Shown here: positions 30,761 to 38,446 of the stretch, one piece after another
Layout: every line of letters starts with the position of its first letter
Position numbering within the stretch: the first letter of the stretch is position 1
From: an uncultured Bacilli bacterium
GTDB taxonomy: Bacteria; Bacillota_I; Bacilli_A; RF39; UBA660
DNA: 54,295 nucleotides
NCBI GenBank assembly: GCA_947624955.1
Contig: CANQMM010000003.1
Coordinates: forward strand, 1-54,295
Direction of reading: 5' to 3'
The notes under the pieces: generated by a model
The model's database searches: none
The model's input: only the letters and a program-made list of their open reading frames with translations
What the model was told of the DNA's origin: nothing
Position numbers and translations under genes: made by a program

Positions 30761-32635
30761 ATGGATAAGGTAGATAAGGTTTTTGAATTTAAAAATAATT
30801 TATATTTAGAAGGTAGCCCAGTAATTATTAATTCGGGTATGTTAATTAAAAGTGAAGCAGTTAATAAAGTTTATGCGAAAGTACAATTTATCAATATTAG
30901 TAAAAAAGTTATTACCGGACTAAAGGCATCTTTAAAATTTGATGACGGAGCAGAAACGGAATATAAGTATGACAACTTAAAAGTTGGTAGCGGAGCAATT
31001 TTCGGTAGTGAGGTGCTTATCGATACACCTTCTAGTGCGGTGAAATCTTTTACGGCTGGAGTTACCGAGGTAGAATTTGAAGAGGAAAAACCTTGGAAGA
31101 CAAAAAAAGATGATTGGGAACCATTACCAGTTCAAGAGAATTTAAAAAAGAAATTAGATAGTAAAGAGATAGAAATATTTAGAAGTAAATATGGGATTAA
31201 AAAGGAAATAAGTAGTGGTAAATTGTTAGTACCTATGGGGTATAAAGACTTATGGTTATGTCCTTGTGGGGGAATTCATACTACCGAGGCCGGATGTAGT
31301 CGATGTGGTTTTGAAAAAGATAAAGTCGATGTTAATTATGAGGAAATAAAAAAAGAAACTATCTATAACCGGGCTTTAGAAAAATTTAATAAGCAAAAAT
31401 ATGCTGCGGCTTTAAAGGATTTCAAACAATTAGGTGAATATAAAGATGCCCAAGAAAAATTAAGTATTTGTGATGAAAAAGTCAAAGAGAATATAAGTAA
31501 TCCAAATAGAACAAGTGATATTATCAAGAAAGTAATTAAAAAGATAATTATCTTGGTAGTCGTTATTGCTTTATTAGTTGGTCTTTATTTTGCTTTTACT
31601 CTATTAGGGGTTCCTTATTATCATTATCAAAAAGGTAATAAGTTAATGGATCAAGAAAAGTATATGGAAGCTGTAGATGAATTCAAAGAATTATCTAAAG
31701 ATTATAAAAATGTTGAGGAATTAATTGAGGATTGTTATATTAAAGAAGCTGAATTATTAATGGATGACAACGAATATAAAGAAGCTATCGATATGTATAA
31801 AAATCTAGATAAATCTGACAAACGTAGTAAATTAATCGAAGATTGTTATGTAGCTTATGTTAAGTATTTAACGGAAGATGGTCAGTATGATGAAGCATTA
31901 AAGTTAATTGAAAAACTAGAGGATGATATCGATTTTGCCGATGGAAAAAAATTAGTCTATTATTCTAGAGGTTTACAATATCAAAAAGAAGGAAAATATG
32001 ATGAAGCTTATTACGAATTTGATAATTGTAAAACATATCAGGATGCGAAAGATAAAGCTAAAGAAGTAGCTAAGTTATATGCTGATAGTATATTAGAAGA
32101 AGATCCTAAAGAAGCTATTGACTGGTATGAAAAAGCCGAAGAAACAGAATTAGTCAATAAAGCAATGTATGCTTATGTTAAAGAAAACCTCGTTGTTTAT
32201 GACGATACTACTTATAATTATTTAGTTAAGTTAGTAAAAAACAATTATGAAGATGCTAAAACTTTATATAAGAATTTATACAATATAAGTATAACGATTA
32301 AAGCTAATGATAGTTATTATAATACATCTACTTCTAAAACTTCGATACCACGTTATTATTACTATAGTGGAGCATCTTATACATCTGTATATTTTCATTA
32401 TAGATTAAGTGGTAATAAGGATGCGCTTAAAGTGAAAATTATATACGAAAATCGAAATAGTACATCAGAAAATTGGGAAATAGAATCTTCTAATAGTAAA
32501 ACATTATCTACTAATGGCTGGTCTCATTTAGAAGTATCAGATTACTATTTCTATCATAAAATTACTATTTATAATGAAGATACTGGAGAAGTTATTGCGT
32601 CAATGACTGTAAGTACTCCGGAAAGTAGTTATTAA
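30761..32635 (+). CDS. zinc-ribbon/TPR single-span membrane protein
   Basis: I do not recognise a named family. The 624 residues fall into: an N-terminal beta-rich domain (about 1-115); a zinc ribbon with C167/C169 and C179/C182; a short TPR-like repeat (YNRALEKFNKQKYAAALKDF) before the membrane; one span (about 263-284); then four to five TPR-like repeats (YHYQKGNKLMDQEKYMEAVD; EAELLMDDNEYKEAIDMYKN; YDEALKLIEKL; SRGLQYQKEGKYDEAYYEF). A Tyr/Ser-rich C-terminal beta domain may bind ligand outside the cell. The repeat YKDAQEK/YQDAKDK is common in uncharacterised membrane proteins of gut Bacillota. It is a single-gene unit with its own promoter and terminator. Confidence 0.75.
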   Translation: MDKVDKVFEFKNNLYLEGSPVIINSGMLIKSEAVNKVYAKVQFINISKKVITGLKASLKFDDGAETEYKYDNLKVGSGAIFGSEVLIDTPSSAVKSFTAGVTEVEFEEEKPWKTKKDDWEPLPVQENLKKKLDSKEIEIFRSKYGIKKEISSGKLLVPMGYKDLWLCPCGGIHTTEAGCSRCGFEKDKVDVNYEEIKKETIYNRALEKFNKQKYAAALKDFKQLGEYKDAQEKLSICDEKVKENISNPNRTSDIIKKVIKKIIILVVVIALLVGLYFAFTLLGVPYYHYQKGNKLMDQEKYMEAVDEFKELSKDYKNVEELIEDCYIKEAELLMDDNEYKEAIDMYKNLDKSDKRSKLIEDCYVAYVKYLTEDGQYDEALKLIEKLEDDIDFADGKKLVYYSRGLQYQKEGKYDEAYYEFDNCKTYQDAKDKAKEVAKLYADSILEEDPKEAIDWYEKAEETELVNKAMYAYVKENLVVYDDTTYNYLVKLVKNNYEDAKTLYKNLYNISITIKANDSYYNTSTSKTSIPRYYYYSGASYTSVYFHYRLSGNKDALKVKIIYENRNSTSENWEIESSNSKTLSTNGWSHLEVSDYYFYHKITIYNEDTGEVIASMTVSTPESSY

Positions 32636-32661
32636 TAAGGAAATATTTAACATAAATAAAG

Positions 32662-32700
32662 ATAACCTTATAGCTAAAGAAAAGCTAGAGGTTATTTTTT
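32662..32700 (+). terminator. terminator after the TPR protein gene
   Basis: ATAACCT (32662-32668) pairs with AGGTTAT (32689-32695), and TAGCT (32671-32675) with AGCTA (32683-32687). Ts follow to 32700. Confidence 0.75.
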
Positions 32701-32758
32701 ATTTGGATAATTTAATTAAATGATAGAGATGAATGCATATAATTATTTAGGTGGTAGT

Positions 32759-33403
32759 ATGAAGTATATGGGATATGTAGTACTTTCTTTTATGATATTA
32801 GGTTGTATATTTGTAGGAGCAAAAGATGATGATAGTAATTTTCCATTGTTAGGAAAAGTGTATGTAATTGATGCGGGACACGGTGGGAAGGACCCGGGAA
32901 CTAGTTATAAAGATATTTACGAAAAAGATATTAATTTAAATATTGCTAAGTATTTGGAAAAAGAATTAATTCAAAGAGGAGCTAGTGTAATTATGACTAG
33001 GGAGGGTGATTATGATTTAAGCTCGCCTAAAGCTAATCGAAGAAAGAAAAGCGATTTTGATAATCGAATAAAGATAATTAATGAATCTAATGCTGATTTA
33101 TATTTTAGTATCCATATTAATTATTTAAGAGATAGTAAATATAAAGGAATTCAAGTATTTTATTTACACGATAAGGATTTAGCGGTAAAGATGCAAGATA
33201 GTCTTAATGCGATATTGGGTAGTGATAGAGAAGCTAAGAAGATGGCCAATGAGTATTATATGTATGAGAAGTTAAAACTATCAGGGGTACTTATTGAATG
33301 TGGATTTTTATCTAACCCGGAAGAGCGGGAAAAATTAATAACTAATGAATATCAAAAAACAATAGCCAAAGCTATTGCTGATAGTATTAGTAAAACATAT
33401 TAG
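32759..33403 (+). CDS. cwlD: N-acetylmuramoyl-L-alanine amidase CwlD-like
   Basis: An Amidase_3 enzyme that cleaves the MurNAc-L-Ala bond; CwlD makes muramic delta-lactam in spore cortex. The 214-residue protein has an N-terminal signal anchor (YMGYVVLSFMILGCIFVG; the LGC could also be a lipobox) and the zinc-amidase motifs: His in VIDAGHGGKDPGT, Glu in EKDINLNIAKYL, His in YFSIHINYL and catalytic Glu in LIECGFLSNPEE. The start is ATG 32759 behind AGGTGG (32749-32754); upstream in-frame codons lack a ribosome binding site. The 3' end overlaps the convergent downstream gene by 4 bases, without a terminator. Confidence 0.88.
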   Translation: MKYMGYVVLSFMILGCIFVGAKDDDSNFPLLGKVYVIDAGHGGKDPGTSYKDIYEKDINLNIAKYLEKELIQRGASVIMTREGDYDLSSPKANRRKKSDFDNRIKIINESNADLYFSIHINYLRDSKYKGIQVFYLHDKDLAVKMQDSLNAILGSDREAKKMANEYYMYEKLKLSGVLIECGFLSNPEEREKLITNEYQKTIAKAIADSISKTY

Positions 33404-34371
33404 AATTCGTAATATTGAAAGGGATAATTAGTAGTGTTAATTGGTAAACCGGAAGAGTAAGTAATATTAGGAATAATTTGTGCTAAGTCTTGATAACTAG
33501 AACGGTCATATAAGACATTATTAACTGCATTAATCATATTTAATGCTAGTTGGATAGCGGCCTCATAAAGATCATCAAAGGATGTAGTGAATGTTTCGTT
33601 AGTACAAGGATGGTGCCATTTTTGATGAGATTGATTCAAATAAGTGGGATTAATTTTGGGAACATAATAACTATAGGAAGATAAAACATTTTTATTGTGA
33701 TAGATAATTAAACTGATCAATTGGTATAAATATTTTTTAAAACCGGTACGATCTTGGCATAGGAAATGAAGCTTAGTTCTAGCTTGTTTATAACCTTTTA
33801 GATAGTAGTAAGCAATATTATCTTTGTTATAAGTTTTTTTGTAAGTTAAATTAATTAAATTGGATGTCGATTCTTGAAATTTAATTAAAGGTAAAGTTTC
33901 TTTAAAAACTTGAATGTTTTTTAAATCTTTTTGATAATTACGGTGATAGATATAAGCATCTAATTGCGTTTCCATTAAGGTATGCATTCCTTGATATTTT
34001 TTTGTTTCCGGCGTTTGACGGTAGATACCGGTTTTATAGAAAACGAAAGGATGGACAGTAGAGTCTAAGGCATAGTGGCAGATGGAACCATACAAGTAAG
34101 CGATAGCTTCTTGATTATCTTGTAATTTTAGATTGATAATATTTCGAATGAGATTAATAATATAACTTTGGGTATTAGAGTTGTGGGCTGTATGTCCTAG
34201 TTTATGAATAGATTTATTAGTTTTGGAATTAAGGGATTGAAAGTAATATAGAAAATCGTGACTTTGAGCAAAGATTAGGAAGTGGTCTAAAGATACTAAT
34301 TTTTTTGCATCTTCAGATAATCTTTGATACACAGCTAGAGCGTGTTCTTTATGGGTAACTGATGAGGGCAT
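33400..34371 (-). CDS. zinc-dependent phospholipase C-like protein
   Basis: The 323-residue protein matches the zinc-dependent phospholipase C fold family common in Clostridia and Erysipelotrichia. Its His/Asp-rich helices include KEHALAVYQRL, FAQSHDFLYYF, HKLGHTAHNSNTQ, LYGSICHYALDSTVHPFVFY and MHTLMETQLDAYIY. There is no signal peptide, so it is probably cytoplasmic, and the substrate may not be phospholipid. Ribosome binding site AGGTGAT. It follows the NlpC/P60 gene by 15 bases on the same strand and likely shares its transcript. Confidence 0.8.
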   Translation of the reverse strand: MPSSVTHKEHALAVYQRLSEDAKKLVSLDHFLIFAQSHDFLYYFQSLNSKTNKSIHKLGHTAHNSNTQSYIINLIRNIINLKLQDNQEAIAYLYGSICHYALDSTVHPFVFYKTGIYRQTPETKKYQGMHTLMETQLDAYIYHRNYQKDLKNIQVFKETLPLIKFQESTSNLINLTYKKTYNKDNIAYYYLKGYKQARTKLHFLCQDRTGFKKYLYQLISLIIYHNKNVLSSYSYYVPKINPTYLNQSHQKWHHPCTNETFTTSFDDLYEAAIQLALNMINAVNNVLYDRSSYQDLAQIIPNITYSSGLPINTTNYPFQYYEF

Positions 34372-34386
34372 AATATCACCTACTTT

Positions 34387-36069
34387 CTAATACCATAAAT
34401 TAGTTAAATTTCCATCTTCGGCATATACTTCATCCATTAAAACCACATATTTAAAGGTATCAATTACTTTGTTTTTAGGATACTTCTTGGCTACTAAACC
34501 ATATAGAGCATTTAAGGATTCAGCAATGTAGTAGTTTTTCTCATCTTCGCCGATTAAGATGGATATATGTCCCCAATAATTGAATAAGTCCCCAACTCTA
34601 ATGCGACCGGAAGCGATAAGATCATCGGTAAGCGGAAGGAATTCGGCTAGGTCGGTAAGTTGGCCGTCACTTGGAGATTCGCCTGCCCCGCGGTCACCAA
34701 CGTCAAAGCCAGCATTATATAAGGCCCAACTAACAAAGCCGGAACAGTCTAAGCCATTAGGATATTTCTTCCCCATTTTAAAGTAAGGGAGGTCATCTTC
34801 CCAAGAAATCATTTTACAACCCCACATTTGTGGGCCATAGAAGGAAGCTTCAATGGTGTCATATTTAGAACTATCGAGATATAAGCCTTTATGGTAATAT
34901 CTTCCTTCACCATCGACGTAATGTTTACCGGTATTATTTAAGCGGCCTGTTTCCCAATAATAGGAAATGCGGTAAGGGAATTCTAAAGTGAGGAATCTTG
35001 CAGCCGCGACAGCTCCGGCGCGCGTTGCATAACCGGCAGAAGCGATGCGGTATTCTAAGATTTCATCGAGTAAGCTTGCTTCTTCGTGAGTAAATTGTTC
35101 ACAATCTAAATAAGGTTTTTGATAATCGAATTCCGTAGGCATTTGGACAATAACATTTGTTAGGGTAAATTGATAAGATTTATATAATTGATCATTTACG
35201 AGAATATCTAAAGTGGCTTTATCGGAGTTAGTCGCCGTAATTTTTAAATCTTCAATTTTTAACGTAGCCGAAGAGGACTTTAAGGTAATTTTAGGATTAC
35301 CCATTTTGATGATTTTGGAACTTAAGTCGATAGTAGTGTCGAGGGCTAGATAGTTAATCGGTGTTAAGTCGATATCTAGTACTAAATCATTGATAGATAA
35401 TTCTTGGGAAACAAAACCGGTTGGATCTTTAAAATATAGTTTATGCGGTTCAATCGTCGTTGTAACAAGACATTTATTTTCCGTAAGTTCTACATAAGTT
35501 GCGGTATCGTTATTATCAAGAGCACAATAACTTTGTTCACTCGTCGGTTCGATAGCGAGTTGCATCGTGTTTTCCGTTAAATCGTAAGCGATGACCGTTA
35601 TATTTTTAATTTGGGCATTATTATAGTAGGTATTTTTAGATACTTTAAAAAATATGGTAATACTAGTTAGGGTAACTCCAAAAATAATTAGGGGAATTAA
35701 ATAGAAAAGGACATTTTTCGTTTTCTTCTCCGCAATCGGTTCTACTTTGGGAGTAGGTAGTGGAGCAGTAACGGATTTTGGAGTTTGAAGCTTTGTAGTT
35801 TGGGTTTTTGCCGGTTTGGTTTCTGGCGTTTGGTTTTTTAGTTTAGGCAAAAAGACTTCCGGAGTAGTTTTCTTGTTACTAGTCTTAGGTTTATTACTTG
35901 TAGTTTTCTTAGGAGTGAAACTTTTTAATTTAGGCAACTCAATATCGTTGCTAACCGGTTTTGGTAAACTTTTGCTACTTGGTTTTTGGGGAGCTGGCAA
36001 ATTTTTAGTACTACCTTGGGAGTTCTTATTATTCGGCTTTTTCTTGGTATTTTTATTAGTTGTTGGCAT
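34387..36069 (-). CDS. membrane-anchored NlpC/P60 cell-wall hydrolase
   Basis: The 560-residue protein has a long Lys/Pro/Thr/Asn-rich cytoplasmic N-terminus (about 1-120, repeats of LPKLK...P), one membrane span (VLFYLIPLIIFGVTLTSITI), an extracytoplasmic beta-rich region, and a C-terminal NlpC/P60 cysteine peptidase. That peptidase has Cys in NGLDCSGFVSWALY, His in GHISILIGED and a third polar position in NYYIAESL. Such enzymes cut D-Glu-diaminopimelate or similar stem bonds. The start is taken as ATG 36069, behind GAGTG; a GTG at 36078 lies inside that site. It has a promoter at 36089-36117. Confidence 0.85.
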   Translation of the reverse strand: MPTTNKNTKKKPNNKNSQGSTKNLPAPQKPSSKSLPKPVSNDIELPKLKSFTPKKTTSNKPKTSNKKTTPEVFLPKLKNQTPETKPAKTQTTKLQTPKSVTAPLPTPKVEPIAEKKTKNVLFYLIPLIIFGVTLTSITIFFKVSKNTYYNNAQIKNITVIAYDLTENTMQLAIEPTSEQSYCALDNNDTATYVELTENKCLVTTTIEPHKLYFKDPTGFVSQELSINDLVLDIDLTPINYLALDTTIDLSSKIIKMGNPKITLKSSSATLKIEDLKITATNSDKATLDILVNDQLYKSYQFTLTNVIVQMPTEFDYQKPYLDCEQFTHEEASLLDEILEYRIASAGYATRAGAVAAARFLTLEFPYRISYYWETGRLNNTGKHYVDGEGRYYHKGLYLDSSKYDTIEASFYGPQMWGCKMISWEDDLPYFKMGKKYPNGLDCSGFVSWALYNAGFDVGDRGAGESPSDGQLTDLAEFLPLTDDLIASGRIRVGDLFNYWGHISILIGEDEKNYYIAESLNALYGLVAKKYPKNKVIDTFKYVVLMDEVYAEDGNLTNLWY

Positions 36070-36088
36070 AATAATCACACTCTAGATA

Positions 36089-36117
36089 AATATAGCATAA
36101 ATTAGCATTTCCGACAA
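36089..36117 (-). promoter_or_regulatory. promoter of the NlpC/P60-phospholipase unit
   Basis: On the minus strand: TTGTCG (36117-36112), 17 bases, TATATT (36094-36089). It is 20 bases upstream of the chosen start codon. Confidence 0.6.
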
Positions 36118-36238
36118 CCAATAAGCGATTTTGTTTTTCACTAAATCTTCATAATTTTTTCTCAAAGTTGCCATAATAATTAACTATAATTTTATTGTTC
36201 TTTGTGGTATAATGCTATTACAATAGGTGGTGGCTGGG

Positions 36239-37183
36239 ATGCTAAAGACATTTAAAACGCTCGATGAACAAATCGAGATTTTAAAAAGTAAGGGTTTAGA
36301 AGTTGAAGATTATGAGTATACTAAAGATGTATTACTTCGGGAAAACTATTTCTTTATTAGCGGTTATAGACACCTATTCTTGAAGTCACCACAAGATAGA
36401 ATGTTTATACCGGGAACAACTTTTAGAGAGTTATATGCCCTATTTACTTTCGATAGGCAAATGAGAAATATCGTTTTTAAAAACCTTTTAATTGTTGAGA
36501 ATAATGCTAAAAGTATATTTTCTTATATGTTATCGAAGAAATATGGTATTAAAGAAAAGAGTTACTTAAATGCGTCTAACTTTAGTAGAGATCCGGAAAA
36601 GTCTAAACAGATAAATGACCTTATCAAGAAGATGAAAAGACAGATTAGAATAAATGGAGGACAACATACAGCAACGAGTCACTATATCAATAACTACGGT
36701 TATGTACCTTTATGGGTTGTGGTGAAAGTTCTATCTTTTGGAATAGTTAGTGAATTATATTCGATTTTAAAGAAAGAAGATCAAGTAGATATCGCGGATG
36801 TTTATGGAATAAAAGTAGATGATTTATTAGTATATTTACCAATATTATCTAATTACCGTAATTTATGTGCTCACGAAGATATCTTGTATGACCACCGAAC
36901 ACAAAGAAGAATTGATGATACGAAATATCATTATTATTTAGGAATTCCGATGATGGATGGAGAATATATCTATGGCAAAGATGACTTATTTGCATTAGTA
37001 ATTATTCTGAAAAGATTGTTAAGAGAAGAAGATTTTACAATGTTTATGAATGAGGTATCTTATGAAATATCTTTATTGGAAGGAAGATTACATAGTATAA
37101 GTATTCAAAAGGTTTTAGATAAGATAGGTTTTCCGCCAAATTACAAGGAAATAGTAAGGATGGATAGTTATGGAAACGAATGA
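36239..37183 (+). CDS. Abi_2 (AbiD/AbiF-like) HEPN protein
   Basis: The 314-residue protein belongs to the Abi_2 family of abortive-infection proteins. It opens with LKTFKTLDEQIEILKSKGL and has ENYFFISGYRHLFL, FDRQMRNIVFKNLLIVENN and the HEPN RNase motif Arg207-x4-His212 (SNYRNLCAHEDILYD). This suggests an RNA-cleaving toxin held in check until infection. The start is ATG 36239, 8 bases after AGGTGG; the in-frame GTG upstream overlaps that site. Promoter: extended -10 TGGTATAAT near 36205-36213. Unusually, its stop overlaps the start of htrA by 14 bases, so the two are co-translated. Related AbiF genes are reported with neighbouring regulatory RNAs; none is obvious here. Confidence 0.82.
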   Translation: MLKTFKTLDEQIEILKSKGLEVEDYEYTKDVLLRENYFFISGYRHLFLKSPQDRMFIPGTTFRELYALFTFDRQMRNIVFKNLLIVENNAKSIFSYMLSKKYGIKEKSYLNASNFSRDPEKSKQINDLIKKMKRQIRINGGQHTATSHYINNYGYVPLWVVVKVLSFGIVSELYSILKKEDQVDIADVYGIKVDDLLVYLPILSNYRNLCAHEDILYDHRTQRRIDDTKYHYYLGIPMMDGEYIYGKDDLFALVIILKRLLREEDFTMFMNEVSYEISLLEGRLHSISIQKVLDKIGFPPNYKEIVRMDSYGNE

Positions 37184-38282
37184 AAGAAAAACTAAATGGG
37201 GAGTTACTATCGTATTATGTATTATTTGTATCTGTGTTGGAGCAATAGTCATGTATGGCTTATTCTATTTTTTCCCAACCAAGTTATCTTCTGTAACCAA
37301 TATTAATAAGTTAGAAAAAGAGGTAACTGTTAATGAAAATGGTATTAGCGATGCAGTAGAGAAGATTTATGATGCGGTTGTAGTAGTAGAAACTTATAAT
37401 AATGGTCGAGGTATTGCAAGTGGAACTGGGTTTGTTTATAAACTAACAGGTAACGGTTATGCTTATATCTTGACTAATAACCACGTTATTGAAGATGGTA
37501 ATGAAATTTATGTGACTTTTACGGATGGGAAAAGAGTTAGAACAAATATAATAGGTAGCGATTCCTATGCGGACATTGCAGTTTTATCGGTAAGTGAAGA
37601 TGCAATTATCTCAGTAGCGGAATTAGGTAGTAGTGTAGATGCTAAAGTAGGAGATACGGTGTTTGCTACGGGAGCACCGCTTGATAGTGCGACATATTCT
37701 TGGACAGTTACAAGAGGAATTGTATCCGGTAAAGATAGAATGGTCGAGGTAAGTACGGATAGTAGTAATTCCGCCGATTGGATTATGAAAGTATTGCAAA
37801 CAGATGCGGCGATTAATTCAGGGAATAGTGGTGGGCCACTAGCTAATTCTAACGGTCAAGTAATTGGAATTAATTCCTTAAAATTAGCATCGACGGGAGT
37901 AGAAGGTATGGGATTTGCCATTCCAATTGAGGACGCTCTAGCGATTGCTGAGAAACTAGAAAAAGGGGAAAAGATTGTTAGACCAGTTCTAGGTATATCA
38001 ATGTATGATGTTAGAAATACCGCTTATGTGACCCATTATGGAATAGTGGTTCCTGATGATGTAAATGCTGGAGTGGTAATTGCTAGTATCGAAAGAGGTT
38101 CGAGTGCCGAAAAAGCCGGGTTAAAAGTCGATGATATAATCGTTAAAATGGGAGATGCAGATATAACATCTGTAGCAATGTTAAGATATCAATTATATAA
38201 ATACGAAGTCGGAGATAAAGTGGAGGTAACTTACTACCGGGATGGAAGTAAGCGGACGGCTACAGTGACGTTGACAAATTAA
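37170..38282 (+). CDS. htrA: HtrA/DegP-family serine protease
   Basis: The 370-residue protein is an envelope quality-control protease. It has one N-terminal membrane span (VTIVLCIICICVGAIVMYGL), a trypsin-like domain with the triad His105 (LTNNHVIED), Asp135 (SYADIAVL) and Ser220 (NSGNSGGPL), and one C-terminal PDZ domain (about 290-365; AEKAGLKVDDIIVKM). B. subtilis HtrA-type proteases have the same layout and face outward. It overlaps the Abi_2 gene and is followed by a strong terminator. AAGGATGG is the ribosome binding site. Confidence 0.92.
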   Translation: METNERKTKWGVTIVLCIICICVGAIVMYGLFYFFPTKLSSVTNINKLEKEVTVNENGISDAVEKIYDAVVVVETYNNGRGIASGTGFVYKLTGNGYAYILTNNHVIEDGNEIYVTFTDGKRVRTNIIGSDSYADIAVLSVSEDAIISVAELGSSVDAKVGDTVFATGAPLDSATYSWTVTRGIVSGKDRMVEVSTDSSNSADWIMKVLQTDAAINSGNSGGPLANSNGQVIGINSLKLASTGVEGMGFAIPIEDALAIAEKLEKGEKIVRPVLGISMYDVRNTAYVTHYGIVVPDDVNAGVVIASIERGSSAEKAGLKVDDIIVKMGDADITSVAMLRYQLYKYEVGDKVEVTYYRDGSKRTATVTLTN

Positions 38283-38304
38283 GCAACTTGAGGGTTGCTT
38301 TTTT
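38281..38304 (+). terminator. terminator after htrA
   Basis: AAGCAAC (38281-38287), loop TTGAGG, GTTGCTT (38294-38300), then Ts to 38304. It overlaps the stop codon. Confidence 0.85.
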
Positions 38305-38388
38305 GATGTAGATAATAACGGGAAATTAAGGCATTTTAATTCATATATTATAATGGGCGAAAAAAGTGTCATATAATATATTTTATTG

Positions 38389-38418
38389 TTGATTTTTGGC
38401 TAAATTTTAAGATAAAAT
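38389..38418 (+). promoter_or_regulatory. promoter of the M60 protease-anchor operon
   Basis: TTGATT (38389-38394), 18 bases and TAAAAT (38413-38418) lie within TTGTTGATTT-N16-ATAAAATATATTT, nearly the same string as at spoVG. Additional TATAAT-like sequences upstream (38348-38353, 38372-38379) may be further starts. Confidence 0.5.
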
Positions 38419-38446
38419 ATATTTGAAAAAGGAAGGAGAAAAAACA

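Noticed and set aside
32888-32899. CCCGGG core in cwlD resembling a Noc site
   Set aside because: The flanks do not match (AGGA- instead of ATTT on one side); it encodes the conserved DPGT amidase motif.
36082-36174. A 30-codon minus-strand ORF upstream of the NlpC/P60 gene
   Set aside because: It has no ribosome binding site and contains the -35 and -10 of the NlpC promoter, so it is probably untranslated upstream DNA.
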